Shown here: piece after piece, positions 16,413 through 24,335 of the stretch
Layout: every line of letters starts with the position of its first letter
Numbering within the stretch: position 1 is the first letter of the stretch
Source of the DNA: a virus
Strand: one strand, 5' to 3'
Length of the DNA stretch: 49,888 bases
IMG/VR virus record: IMGVR_UViG_3300025574_000002
Location: 1 to 49,888 of that record
The notes under the pieces: model-generated
The model's input: the letters and a program-made list of their open reading frames with translations, nothing else
Databases searched by the model: none
Told to the model about the DNA's origin: nothing
Position numbers and translations under genes: made by a program

Positions 16413-17353
16413 AAGTCTATCTCATTTCTTTTGCCCACCATGATAGGTGAGCGTGGTTTGATTTTAGTTCCGTGTTGTTTTGATTTATACACTATCATCT
16501 GCCCCAACCATTTGTCTTGGTTATCCCAAATCTCTGCTCTCTTTTGGTCTGTTAATACCCCTCCACCGACATTGAACTCTAGGCCAAAAGTATTCCTAAC
16601 TCTGAATGAACCTAATACACACTTCCCTATCATCCCCTCTTTGAATGTGGAGCGATTCATCCTGCCTAAAGCATTCCTCTTCACCGAATTGGTGTTCAAC
16701 ATCTGCTCGTTGAACCCTATAACAATAGCCTCAGCCCTAACATACCTAGCTAATTTAATAAGGTATTGTTCGTTAAGAGTGGAGCGGTTATCAATAGTCC
16801 CCTTCTGAACATAGAGGCTGTCAGGAAATCTCCAACAAATACCTTCTCCCTTCTCAGCTTCAACCTCTTTGAAGTATAAGAATAGTTCCTCTGGTGTATG
16901 ACAAACTACTGGTTCGGCGGGAACAACATCTGCCAAATCTTTACATTCAAACTTAGCTATCTCTAACCTCTCTGTATATGGTATCCCTTTACCTTCATCC
17001 CACAAGTCAATTATGTGAAACTTAATCTCAGTAGAGCGTGGGTCTAACCTGTCCATCACTATGGACTGTATCTCGTTGTAGGTTAGCTCTCTATTCCCCA
17101 ACTCTGTATCCAGACCATAAGGTTTATTCTTCGAGCGTGATTGTAGTTCTAGATTAGGTATCTTCTTGATAGTTCTACTAGCTAAGTCTCCCAAGACTAT
17201 ACCTCTGACACCATCCTCTTTGAATGTAGCTACCCTGCTCCCCGGCTTTTTACTCCATAACCCTTGTATAGCCTTGAGGATAGTTAAGTCATCATGCTTG
17301 TCATGTGGCTCTAGCAGCGTGGCAGCAAGCATTGGTTTGTCGAAGGGTATCAT
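16409..17353 (-). CDS. ATP-dependent DNA ligase
   Basis: 314 residues with nucleotidyltransferase motif I KEDGVR (Lys45 as the adenylated residue), a motif III-like segment IKFHIIDLW near 110-118, motif IV EGICWRF near 169-175, motif V YLIKLARY near 197, and an OB-fold C-terminal part (MIGKCVLGSFRVRN near 240). It seals nicks in phage DNA during replication and repair. The length fits small phage ligases. The start overlaps the end of the 78-residue gene. Confidence 0.85.
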   Translation of the reverse strand: MIPFDKPMLAATLLEPHDKHDDLTILKAIQGLWSKKPGSRVATFKEDGVRGIVLGDLASRTIKKIPNLELQSRSKNKPYGLDTELGNRELTYNEIQSIVMDRLDPRSTEIKFHIIDLWDEGKGIPYTERLEIAKFECKDLADVVPAEPVVCHTPEELFLYFKEVEAEKGEGICWRFPDSLYVQKGTIDNRSTLNEQYLIKLARYVRAEAIVIGFNEQMLNTNSVKRNALGRMNRSTFKEGMIGKCVLGSFRVRNTFGLEFNVGGGVLTDQKRAEIWDNQDKWLGQMIVYKSKQHGTKIKPRSPIMVGKRNEIDL

Positions 17354-17565
17354 GGTCTTTTAGGTTTGAATCTTAAGAAAGCAATACCATTTATACATAC
17401 CCATACCCTACCATCGCTACTTATCTGAACACCAAAGTCTAATGTAGGGCAGGCTTTATCAAATTTATGTTGGGCTATTTGGTCAAGAATTATTTCAAGA
17501 TTCTCCACTGATAACCTACCTTGTTGATGTGTTTCTTCGTATTCTTTCATAATCTTAATCATCAT
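17350..17565 (-). CDS. Small hypothetical protein between helicase and ligase
   Basis: About 71 residues starting at the MMIKIMKEYEETHQQGRL segment; the ATG lies inside the end of the helicase gene, so translation is probably coupled. Helical N-terminal half and a beta-type C-terminal half (VQISSDGRVWVCINGIAFLRF). No family recognised. Confidence 0.6.
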   Translation of the reverse strand: MMIKIMKEYEETHQQGRLSVENLEIILDQIAQHKFDKACPTLDFGVQISSDGRVWVCINGIAFLRFKPKRP

Positions 17566-19879
17566 CCTCCTCACTCTCGTCTCCAACTAATCCTGTCCCC
17601 TCATCAGGACTATCCTCTGGTAACTTATTCTTAAATTCCTCTAAATCTTGCCCACCTTTGATAGCCAAGTCAGACCAAGGTTCCCTGTGCCGAACAATCT
17701 TACTAAGACAACGTAGCCCTTTGTTCGCTATGTCAGCAACCTTACCCTCAATAGTTCCCTTGAAGAATAAGAGAGTCTGCTTAGTGATAGACAAACTTGT
17801 CAAACGGGGAGCACGACCTACACCTTGGACTAGTTCGATAGGAGACCACGTTGGTGTGATGATAACTTCCCTTGGTCTGGTGGGTATCTTTGGAATATCT
17901 TCCTCTACAACATAGCCAGACTCTTTCCTCCGGCACTGCTTGTCCTTTGGCAGCCACTCATCAGTGTGATGTAGTGACAATCCAACACCCCCTGCTTTCA
18001 GGGTGTAGATACAGTATAGAGTCTTCCCCGACTGGAACTTATCTATCTCTCTCTGCCTCTCCTCCATAGACTGCATACCTAGACGTAAATGTTCTGGCAG
18101 GTCTATTAGAGTCTTATCCTCTACATCCTCTAGGTCAAGAGAATCTAACATCTCCTCCATAGTAGTCCCCATCTTCTCCAACTGCTCTGGCTTAAGAGAC
18201 TTAATCTTAGCCCTCTGCTTCTCCTTATGTGTCAGACCAGTCTGTCCACCACCCCAAATGATACTTATCTCATCCCTCTTTATCCCCCTCTTCTCAAACT
18301 CCATAACCATTGCAATGATAGTCTGCTTGAAGGATAGCGCACAGACAGCAGCTTTCCCCCTAGCTACTATATCCTGCATCCTATCTACTAATATATTCCT
18401 ACGACAATACTCAGCAGCCATTCGGAACTTGAGGAAGCGGACTAGCAATGCCATCCCAACAGGAACTCCACCACCTATGCTGAGAGCTTCTAACCTAGCT
18501 TTCTCTGCCACATACTTATCCCAAGCTTTGTGATAGAAGTCATAGTCCTCCTTCGTCTGGAAGTCAATCATCTCAACATGATTGTCTGCCTCAAACTGTG
18601 GTCTAACACCCTTAACCCTTACAATATAATCATCTAAGTCTTCCATCAACCGCTCTACTGCCGCCTCATTATAATCATTGGGGTCTTGTTGATTACCATG
18701 CGCATCTGTTCCTGCAATGGCTTTAGCATAAGCAGGCCATGTCTCGTTGGTAAGGACAGCACCGGGCGGGAAGCCAGACTTATGACCGCAGATATATTCT
18801 AGAGATTTGTGAGTAGAAACAGCCCAGCACTTAGCTTCTGATACCTTGGTGAATGGGGTAGCGGAGATGAATAATTGCTTGGGCTGGAACTTACCCATCT
18901 CATTGAGAGCGCAAGCTATGTTGTGTTGTAAGGAGCCAGCGTTCTTTAGACCTTGACACTCATCCCATGCTATAACAGCAGGTTGAACATTCCTCTTCCA
19001 CAACCATTTCTCCTCTTCCTCCCCATTAACTATCTCTGTTGTTCTCTTTAGCCAATACTTACCAGAAGTAGAGCGTAGCTGTTCTATGTTAATAACTGAT
19101 GTATCTTCTACTCCTAAATTGAAATCTCTCTCTAGCACTCTTTGAGTCTGTGTTACTATAGATGCTTTAGTAACGTAGAGGAATGGTATGTGGGACATTG
19201 TCTTCCCTACATGGTAGTCAGCATCCCGCAACCGACAAATTAGTCCCCCAGCCATCCAAGTCTTACCAGTCCCTGTGCCGGAGAGGATTAGAACAGATGA
19301 CAAGTTCCTCTTGATTAACTTATCCCACCCTTCAGCAACAGCTTTCTTCTGAAACCAGAATAGAGAGCATGATTCATTAGGTGATGGCTGGAGACCATAG
19401 TTATCCTTAGCTCCTAATGGCTCTTCTTTCTTGGCTTCCTTCTGCTGTCTGACTTGCTGGTCGAAGTTTTCTTGCTCAACAGCGTCAAGGATTTTGTGGA
19501 AGTCATCAACTTCTTTCTTGGCAATAGGCTCAGATAATCCCAAAGACTTTTCACCCTCAATTGGTATTGATACCTGTGTGGACTGATGTTGCTCTTTCCT
19601 ATTATTGTAATCTTCGTGATTCTTTAGGATGTCCAGCTCTAAATGGTCTCTCTGCTTACCGAGGAACTCTTTCAACTGAGCGAAAGTTAATGTCCCTTTG
19701 GACAACTCGGGATGCTGGTTGATATACTCACCACCATACCCTAGCTTACTATACACTCCTTCCCATGTCTTTATAGCTCCAAAGTTCCAAGCTGAGAGAA
19801 CTTGGTTGTGAGCAAGGATAAGCTGGTCCCGGATTTTCTTATCTTGCTTCTGTTGTGGTGTTAGTGGTATCTTAGGCAT
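17555..19879 (-). CDS. SF2 (SNF2-like/DEAD-type) helicase
   Basis: 774 residues. Motor motifs are clear: Walker A SGTGTGKTW near 201-209, DEAD-box equivalent WDECQGLKN near 308-316, motif III FISATPF near 341-347, motif V region TLKAGGVGLSLHH near 630-642, and motif VI VQGVGRAPR near 694-702. An N-terminal 170-residue region with charged helices and a strongly acidic tail (EESEEDDD-like) flank the motor. It likely remodels or unwinds DNA during phage replication or recombination. It is the longest gene of the leftward block. Confidence 0.85.
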   Translation of the reverse strand: MPKIPLTPQQKQDKKIRDQLILAHNQVLSAWNFGAIKTWEGVYSKLGYGGEYINQHPELSKGTLTFAQLKEFLGKQRDHLELDILKNHEDYNNRKEQHQSTQVSIPIEGEKSLGLSEPIAKKEVDDFHKILDAVEQENFDQQVRQQKEAKKEEPLGAKDNYGLQPSPNESCSLFWFQKKAVAEGWDKLIKRNLSSVLILSGTGTGKTWMAGGLICRLRDADYHVGKTMSHIPFLYVTKASIVTQTQRVLERDFNLGVEDTSVINIEQLRSTSGKYWLKRTTEIVNGEEEEKWLWKRNVQPAVIAWDECQGLKNAGSLQHNIACALNEMGKFQPKQLFISATPFTKVSEAKCWAVSTHKSLEYICGHKSGFPPGAVLTNETWPAYAKAIAGTDAHGNQQDPNDYNEAAVERLMEDLDDYIVRVKGVRPQFEADNHVEMIDFQTKEDYDFYHKAWDKYVAEKARLEALSIGGGVPVGMALLVRFLKFRMAAEYCRRNILVDRMQDIVARGKAAVCALSFKQTIIAMVMEFEKRGIKRDEISIIWGGGQTGLTHKEKQRAKIKSLKPEQLEKMGTTMEEMLDSLDLEDVEDKTLIDLPEHLRLGMQSMEERQREIDKFQSGKTLYCIYTLKAGGVGLSLHHTDEWLPKDKQCRRKESGYVVEEDIPKIPTRPREVIITPTWSPIELVQGVGRAPRLTSLSITKQTLLFFKGTIEGKVADIANKGLRCLSKIVRHREPWSDLAIKGGQDLEEFKNKLPEDSPDEGTGLVGDESEEDDD

Positions 19880-19881
19880 AA

Positions 19882-20094
19882 CTAAATATGTTCTATCTCA
19901 TTAACCGAGCGTCCAAGGTCATGGTGAAAAGTAACACCACTTGGTATGATAAGTGGTTCGTCAAGTGAGAACCTGTAATACTCAGCCACACCTGAAAATC
20001 CGTGGTCAGTAGATGTTATGACACCTGTCAGCCCTTTTGTAAGTCGGCCTACTGTTATTCTTATCTTATCACCAACTTTGAATTTATCATTCAT
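19882..20094 (-). CDS. 70-residue KOW/SH3-like protein
   Basis: The opening FKVGDKIRITVGRLTKGLTGVITS fits a KOW-type SH3-like beta barrel, found in nucleic-acid-binding and transcription or ribosome-associated proteins. It sits directly before the helicase with a 2-base gap. Its start overlaps the upstream gene (ATGA, 20091-20094). Function unknown. Confidence 0.6.
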   Translation of the reverse strand: MNDKFKVGDKIRITVGRLTKGLTGVITSTDHGFSGVAEYYRFSLDEPLIIPSGVTFHHDLGRSVNEIEHI

Positions 20095-20540
20095 ATCAAC
20101 TCCTCCTCTTTCGTTACAAGTTTCTTTATCCCTATCACCCTAATCTTAGCCATATGCTTCCCCTTCACCCAACTATACCCTATGGCATTTGCTTGGTCTT
20201 GAGTGTAGTCAAATAACTCCATCAACTGAGCAGCAACTATCTTTATGTTTGCCTTCTCAATCCATCCTGCCACTCTCGCTTTCTCCGAAGTGTTCTTTTG
20301 ACGCTTCCAATTAGTATTGGACTCTAGCCACTCAGCATAAGACCATAGTTTAGGATACTTTAGAGGCTCTCCAGAGTGTTCTTCAAACTGGACTTTGAAG
20401 AGCAAATCATCTTTGATAGCATGGTGGATTATTAGAGCAACCTCGTAGCTTGGTAGCTGCCTTGTGCCTTTGAACTCAGACCCTAAGGCAAGCTCAATTA
20501 TAGCATCGAGCGGGAGGGTTATCTGTTTAGAAGATTTCAT
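20091..20540 (-). CDS. 149-residue hypothetical protein
   Basis: The start at 20540 (MKSSKQITLPLDAIIELALG) is preferred over an upstream frame opening because the region upstream (20564-20668) is a long inverted repeat. Mostly helical, with W-S-Y-A-E-W and W-K-R-Q-K-N segments. No known family. It precedes the KOW-like and helicase genes in one operon. Confidence 0.6.
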   Translation of the reverse strand: MKSSKQITLPLDAIIELALGSEFKGTRQLPSYEVALIIHHAIKDDLLFKVQFEEHSGEPLKYPKLWSYAEWLESNTNWKRQKNTSEKARVAGWIEKANIKIVAAQLMELFDYTQDQANAIGYSWVKGKHMAKIRVIGIKKLVTKEEELI

Positions 20541-20563
20541 TTGTTGTGATTTGTCAGTGAACT

Positions 20564-20695
20564 TACTAAAGAGAGTCCTCAAGTTGATACGTCTACCAAC
20601 CACATTATTAGGTCTAGTGCCTAGCCTAGCATAAATGCCAGTTAGTGTTATGAGGACTCTCTTTAGTAGATACTGCTATTAGAAGCGGCAGTATC
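20564..20695 (-). repeat. Long inverted repeat: 18-bp perfect arms 69 bases apart, plus adjacent 8-bp hairpin
   Basis: TACTAAAGAGAGTCCTCA at 20564-20581 is exactly complementary to 20651-20668. Next to it GATACTGC/GCAGTATC (20669-20676 and 20688-20695) forms a second hairpin. The structure lies between two leftward genes and has no run of Ts after it, so it is more likely an RNA processing or stability element than an intrinsic terminator. Confidence 0.7.
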
Positions 20696-20711
20696 AGACA
20701 CTTGATACTAC

Positions 20712-21293
20712 TTAGGCCGTAGCAGGAGCTTTATTAGCCTGCCGCTTTGCTGCAATGGCAGCATACTTGGCTTCAATAGCCTTGCGCTGTTTCTTCAGCG
20801 GACGAATCTGGACAATGATTTCATTAATCTTACCAGTCAGTTCGTTGTATTGGTCTTGCTTGTCAGCCTTGACTTCACCCTTGTCATCATAGACATCAGC
20901 TTCTTCAATTGTCTCGGTGAGTGCATCAGCTTGGTCTTGCAACTCAAGAATCTGGTCAGCCAATTCTTTCTTGGTAGCACCACCAGTATCCAACGTTTCA
21001 AATGCTTTGAGAACATTATCCCAAATCAGATGACCATGCTCGTCTTTGTTGTTCGGGTCAGTAAAGGCTTCAATAGCCACTGCACGCCAGAAGCGTTCAA
21101 TAACTTTAGATGCAATATCTTCACCCAATGCTTTAATACTTTCATGCAAGTTTAGCGGATTGGTTACAACAGTCCAAAAGGATTGTCCTTTATATGGTGA
21201 TGTTTTACCAAACTGAGTTTCGCTCAGTTTGGTGACTACACCATTACGGAGGAACTGTGGAGGATTTTCTTTACTATGTGTATGGTTACTCAT
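20712..21293 (-). CDS. 193-residue coiled-coil protein under its own sigma-54-type promoter
   Basis: An N-terminal 100 residues of mixed fold (FLRNGVVTKLSETQFGK..., SFWTVVTNPLNLHESIKALGED) are followed by a long heptad-type helix (ELADQILELQDQADALTETIEE) and a second one that is Lys/Ala-rich. No family recognised. It has a separate leader, a -24/-12 promoter at 21435-21452 and a long inverted repeat after its stop, which suggests that it is made in quantity. An abundant DNA-binding or scaffold-like early protein is one possibility. Confidence 0.65.
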   Translation of the reverse strand: MSNHTHSKENPPQFLRNGVVTKLSETQFGKTSPYKGQSFWTVVTNPLNLHESIKALGEDIASKVIERFWRAVAIEAFTDPNNKDEHGHLIWDNVLKAFETLDTGGATKKELADQILELQDQADALTETIEEADVYDDKGEVKADKQDQYNELTGKINEIIVQIRPLKKQRKAIEAKYAAIAAKRQANKAPATA

Positions 21294-21434
21294 TTGTCTT
21301 GTTTATTTTGTTTGTTCAGTGGCATCCTTGTCATTTACTTCCCAGTGCCTTTCGGGAAGTTTAGTTAGCTAACTTGTCGCGACTAACTGAAATTGATTTG
21401 TATATTATGTGTTGTGACATAAGAGATATACTAT

Positions 21435-21452
21435 AAGCATTTTTCGTGCCAA
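21435..21452 (-). promoter_or_regulatory. Sigma-54-type promoter, leftward
   Basis: On the minus strand CTTGGCACGAAAAATGCTTA has GG at 21450-21449 and GC at 21438-21437 with ten bases between; it is the closest of the set to the TGGCACG-N4-TTGCW consensus in its -24 half. Predicted start about 21426, leaving a leader of about 130 bases with a hairpin (ACTTCCC/GGGAAGT near 21336-21361) before the coiled-coil gene. Confidence 0.8.
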
Positions 21453-21496
21453 GCAGGGTAGAGAAGTAGTTGATACAACTGTCAAACTATAGACTT

Positions 21497-21850
21497 TTAA
21501 GTATCAGTTACCCATTTTCCAGTAGCGCGTAGTAGGGCTTCGCAGAGTTGGGAGGGAGAGGCTTCAAGTATTGCTAGACTTGCGCCTTGTTCAGACCAGT
21601 CTGAGTCTATACCAAGCATTTCAGCTAGTTTGTTGATTACATCTATTTTAGTTTCATGTCCCTGCTTCTCAATCACCGGCACAATGGCATCACGGGAGGA
21701 GAGATAGGGTGGCACTCCATGATATTCTTCGTCGTCTATATAGTGTTCACCATATACTTCTGACCATGCTATGAGTGATTGCCTGTCTTGCTCTGTTTGT
21801 TTCCACCCATCCAACTCCGCGATTGCTTTGATTTGGTCTTGGTCTTTCAT
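21497..21850 (-). CDS. 117-residue small phage protein (ABA-sandwich-like)
   Basis: The ATG at 21850 is chosen because it lies 1 base after the upstream stop and directly precedes the conserved-looking opening IKAIAELDGWK. The GVPPYLSSRDAIVPVIEKQ segment and the C-terminal CEALLRATGKW resemble the phage ABA sandwich family of small proteins, whose role is unknown. Negatively charged overall. Confidence 0.6.
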   Translation of the reverse strand: MKDQDQIKAIAELDGWKQTEQDRQSLIAWSEVYGEHYIDDEEYHGVPPYLSSRDAIVPVIEKQGHETKIDVINKLAEMLGIDSDWSEQGASLAILEASPSQLCEALLRATGKWVTDT

Positions 21851-21851
21851 T

Positions 21852-22184
21852 TTAGTTATCTCCTCTTTCATCATGTTCTATACTACCCATATCAGCGTCA
21901 GATTCTTCTTGTTCCTTTCTTACTTGGTTGATTGCGGAGAGGAGTGATGAAACTGATTCGTGAATAGATATTATAACTCCATCTTCCTGAATACCTAGCT
22001 GGAATCGCATTGGTTGTTCGGAATCAGCATAAAGTGAGTAATCATTCTTCTCCAACCAATCCAACGCATCGGCTTTTTGGATTAGGAGGGCAAGATTGTC
22101 CATTACTTCTTTTCGCTTACCAACGAGAAGTATATCAGTGGCAATGTGATTCGCCTTTTGTTCTGCTTGGTTTTGTGGGGTCAT
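21852..22184 (-). CDS. 110-residue hypothetical protein
   Basis: Helical N-terminal part (MTPQNQAEQKANHIATDILL) and a short beta segment (PMRFQLGIQEDGVIISIHESV), then an acidic end. The ATG overlaps the stop of the preceding 36-residue membrane protein (ATGA). No known family. Confidence 0.55.
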   Translation of the reverse strand: MTPQNQAEQKANHIATDILLVGKRKEVMDNLALLIQKADALDWLEKNDYSLYADSEQPMRFQLGIQEDGVIISIHESVSSLLSAINQVRKEQEESDADMGSIEHDERGDN

Positions 22185-22291
22185 ATTATTTTTTTGAATA
22201 GGTTAATTAATTGCAAATAAAGTAATCCAAATAAACACCAGAAGATTCCGTGTAACGCACCAGCTAATTCATTAAATTGGTATTCACTCAT
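22181..22291 (-). CDS. 36-residue single-span membrane protein
   Basis: The product has one hydrophobic stretch, LHGIFWCLFGLLYLQLINLF, followed by KK, so it is a small inner-membrane protein with a basic end. It is linked to the next gene by an ATGA overlap (22181-22184). The start context (AACCGAACGAAGTTGCC before the ATG) is nearly the same as that of the neighbouring 38-residue gene, which supports both being translated. Function unknown. Confidence 0.55.
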   Translation of the reverse strand: MSEYQFNELAGALHGIFWCLFGLLYLQLINLFKKII

Positions 22292-22306
22292 GGCAACTTC
22301 GTTCGG

Positions 22307-22423
22307 TTATTGGCTTAAATGAACACATCCACCTATTCCAATGCAGATTGCAAAAATAATGATTGCAATTCCTATTGAGTCTCCAAGAATTGTATTTCCA
22401 AAATGTTCTTTCGGTTCTTTCAT
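22307..22423 (-). CDS. 38-residue single-span membrane protein
   Basis: Begins MKEPKEHFGNTILGDS and continues into the hydrophobic span IGIAIIIFAICIGIGGC. The ATG overlaps the stop of the 69-residue gene (ATGA, 22420-22423). It forms a pair with the adjacent 36-residue membrane protein. Function unknown; holin-like or host-membrane modulation are guesses. Confidence 0.55.
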   Translation of the reverse strand: MKEPKEHFGNTILGDSIGIAIIIFAICIGIGGCVHLSQ

Positions 22424-22629
22424 GGCAATGTGGTTCGGTTATTGGCATCGGTGAGGATGGCTTCTGCTAAATTTGATAGCGACAATCTTATAGACGATTT
22501 AGCTTCTCTCCTAACTAGCTCCGCCGCAAACCTCTCACCAGCTTTGAAGGCGTCGAGTTGGATTTGTTTGATTTCTTCTGCTGGCAGTCTGTTATCGTGC
22601 CAGTTTGCCCATTCTTCCGCTGTTTTCAT
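22420..22629 (-). CDS. 69-residue small helical protein
   Basis: ATG 22629 overlaps the upstream stop (ATGA), giving MKTAEEWANWHDNRLPAEE and then IKQIQLDAFKAGERFAAEL. This EEW...IQxDA pattern is typical of many short, uncharacterised phage and bacterial reading frames. GC-richer than the replication genes downstream. Confidence 0.6.
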   Translation of the reverse strand: MKTAEEWANWHDNRLPAEEIKQIQLDAFKAGERFAAELVRREAKSSIRLSLSNLAEAILTDANNRTTLP

Positions 22630-22871
22630 TGTTTGTTTCCTTTCTTTTGCATGACGTGTGGGAGGGTGGAGTGTTCTGCCCATGCTTTATCTAATCCACA
22701 ATCACAATTATTTAGTGGAGAATATCCCGTAGCGCAACTGGCTCTATGTCCATTTGGATACATTGCCAATTCATCACACACCTTGCGGAGTTGGGTAAGT
22801 TCGGCTTCATAGTCATCGGTTTTCGCTTCGGATTTATTTTTATTTGACATCGTGGTTCGGGGTTGGCTCAT
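22626..22871 (-). CDS. 81-residue hypothetical protein with Cys cluster
   Basis: A charged opening, a helix LTQLRKVCDELAM and then C-x5-GYSPLNNCDCGLDKAW with three closely spaced Cys, possibly a metal site. Sits in a GC-richer stretch of small genes and couples to the next gene by ATGA. No family recognised. Confidence 0.55.
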   Translation of the reverse strand: MSQPRTTMSNKNKSEAKTDDYEAELTQLRKVCDELAMYPNGHRASCATGYSPLNNCDCGLDKAWAEHSTLPHVMQKKGNKQ

Positions 22872-22886
22872 GCGGAGCGTTGGGCA

Positions 22887-23126
22887 TCATTGCCCAGCCC
22901 TTTGTTTTCGCAGACGGATTATAGTGTCCACCGATTCGTTTATATCGTTGGTGAATTGAGGACTTACCATGTAGGCATCGTCCTCAACGAATTGACCATT
23001 GGCTCGTTGTTCTGCGCTGGCTTTTGACCAAGTTGGAGTTCGAGACGCGCAGCCCGTGATGCCCAACAATTCCATGCAGGCGACAGCTAGTATCGCTGGC
23101 AGTCCGATTGATTTTAGCATTTTCAT
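22887..23126 (-). CDS. 79-residue lipoprotein
   Basis: Basic start, hydrophobic helix IGLPAILAVACMELL and lipobox GITGC (Cys near 26) followed by Ala-Ser, a standard signal-peptidase II site. The mature part is short and charged, ending in RLRKQRAG. It is probably anchored in a host membrane. It may take part in lysis (outer spanin-like) or superinfection exclusion; sequence does not decide. Confidence 0.65.
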   Translation of the reverse strand: MKMLKSIGLPAILAVACMELLGITGCASRTPTWSKASAEQRANGQFVEDDAYMVSPQFTNDINESVDTIIRLRKQRAGQ

Positions 23127-23524
23127 ATTCCGTTTTTCTTGGTTGGTTCAGGCGTTGACCCGCTGCGCCTGATGTCGGCGTTGTGCTGCTTGGCGTCGGC
23201 CACTTGTTTGCAGGCACGGTAGCCGGCCATCCGTGCTTTCGTTGCCGTCCGAATCATCGAGCGACAAAATTCCACGATTTGCATTTCGCAGTCGTGACAC
23301 ACATTCAGCCCTTCCGAGCCGATGACATACAGGTTGATGTTTCGGACTTCACCTGCGGGAGCACCACAGGCGCGGCACAACAAGCCCAATGGAGCCAACC
23401 CGCGTTGGACGGTTTCTTTTTCACTAATAAGTTTTTTTGGTGTTCGTGAGTCAGTTGGCAAATCATTCATCAAGCCGTCTTCAATATCTTGTTCGTTGAA
23501 TGTTGGTTCAGTTGGTTCGTTCAT
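23123..23524 (-). CDS. 133-residue zinc-finger protein
   Basis: CRACGAPAGE near 50-53 and CHDCEM near 76-79 form a likely two-part zinc site, then a basic helix (CRSMIRTATKARMAGYRACKQ). Both ends overlap neighbours by ATGA. A regulatory or nucleic-acid-binding role is possible, but no family was recognised. Composition is GC-richer than the replication genes. Confidence 0.6.
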   Translation of the reverse strand: MNEPTEPTFNEQDIEDGLMNDLPTDSRTPKKLISEKETVQRGLAPLGLLCRACGAPAGEVRNINLYVIGSEGLNVCHDCEMQIVEFCRSMIRTATKARMAGYRACKQVADAKQHNADIRRSGSTPEPTKKNGI

Positions 23525-23829
23525 AATCCAGACTCCTTCATTGCGTTTGCGCGGGTGGTGTAGGTGGCTTGTGACCTATGACGGCTCCAATGTCCGACAG
23601 GAGCATTTTGCCACAATTTGTTTAGTTCAAAGTCAAAGCGTTCCCATTGCTCATCCGTCATCTTCTCCTCAACCCAAAGAGCGATTTGTTGCCATTCGGT
23701 TTCGAGGACTTGACTCTTAACTAATCCATGTCTATGTAGCCAAAAGAACTGTTCGCTTGTGACTCCATATTTAATCCTCTCCGGCAACAATCCCGCGAGA
23801 TAGAGTTTGGCTTCGTGTGGGGTTAGCAT
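23521..23829 (-). CDS. 102-residue hypothetical protein
   Basis: Begins MLTPHEAKLYLAGLLPERIK and is rich in Trp (W near 30, 46, 52, 62, 73, 80). No known family. First gene of a tight string of small ATGA-linked genes running down to 21497, preceded by a 150-base spacer with an inverted repeat. Confidence 0.6.
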   Translation of the reverse strand: MLTPHEAKLYLAGLLPERIKYGVTSEQFFWLHRHGLVKSQVLETEWQQIALWVEEKMTDEQWERFDFELNKLWQNAPVGHWSRHRSQATYTTRANAMKESGL

Positions 23830-23837
23830 AAATTGAA

Positions 23838-23919
23838 TTGGTAGTTGCGAATATACTTCTAGCTGCTGTTAACAACTAATGCTGCAATACATTAACAGAA
23901 TATACTGCAACACTACCAA
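23838..23919 (-). repeat. Imperfect inverted repeat between the lysozyme-like gene and the next small gene
   Basis: TTGGTAG and CTACCAA bound the structure, TTGC/GCAA lie just inside, and an inner CTGTTAA/TTAACAG stem closes it. There is no T run in the direction of transcription, so this looks like an RNA processing or stability element. Confidence 0.5.
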
Positions 23920-23982
23920 ATTGGTGGTCTCGCCAAGGTTTGATTGGCTTAACCTAAATTGTGTTGTTCTTTGTGATGTTTG

Positions 23983-24255
23983 TCATAAATGTAAAATCCT
24001 AACCACATTTACTTTCCATCTTTGATTTCCAACCAAATCCACTTTAGGAGGACAGTAAATGTCTGCAAGTAGATAGATAAAATGTCGGTCGATTTCCACC
24101 ACCTTGTAAGTCCTTTCAGCATGGATAATCGTATTGATGCAAGCTTGTCTTGGTGTTGTAGTGACATAGTGTTGTTTGATGCCATAAGGCCACTTGGTAT
24201 CTTTACCACCTTCGGCTGTATATATGGCGTCAGCTAGAGCGTCAACGGTTATCAT
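23983..24255 (-). CDS. Putative lysozyme-like (muralytic) protein
   Basis: 90 residues. The pattern ADAIYTAEGG near 8-17, WPYGIK near 22-27, CINTIIHAERTYK near 39-51 and the end LADIYCPPK...NQRWKVNVVRIL matches a small lysozyme-fold family that I recall in phages and bacteria, in which the Glu of AEGG would be the catalytic residue. It lies only 12 bases after the predicted start of the sigma-54-type promoter at 24277-24294, as expected for a late lysis gene. No other endolysin was recognised in this genome. Confidence 0.5.
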   Translation of the reverse strand: MITVDALADAIYTAEGGKDTKWPYGIKQHYVTTTPRQACINTIIHAERTYKVVEIDRHFIYLLADIYCPPKVDLVGNQRWKVNVVRILHL

Positions 24256-24276
24256 AATTGTGATTTCCCTTTCTTA

Positions 24277-24294
24277 TAGCATTTCCCATGCCAA
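24277..24294 (-). promoter_or_regulatory. Sigma-54-type promoter, leftward, before the lysozyme-like gene
   Basis: On the minus strand CTTGGCATGGGAAATGCTAT has GG at 24292-24291 and GC at 24280-24279, ten bases apart. Predicted start about 24267, leaving about 12 bases before the ATG. It carries the TAGTAGAACTCTAAA element 28 bases upstream, as at 14481-14498. Confidence 0.82.
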
Positions 24295-24308
24295 GTGATG
24301 ATTCTATA

Positions 24309-24335
24309 TTTAGAGTTCTACTATTAAATAGAACT
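24309..24335 (-). promoter_or_regulatory. Upstream element forming an interrupted palindrome AGTTCTA / TAGAACT
   Basis: AGTTCTA (24314-24320) and TAGAACT (24329-24335) are inverted copies separated by 8 bases. The left copy is part of the TAGTAGAACTCTAAA element shared with the promoter at 14481-14498. This is the geometry of a dimer-binding operator. It is not known which protein would bind; the phage activator itself shows no DNA-binding domain. Confidence 0.5.

Noticed and set aside
16242-16808. 188-residue plus-strand frame
   Set aside because: Antisense to the ligase and zinc-finger genes; no motif.
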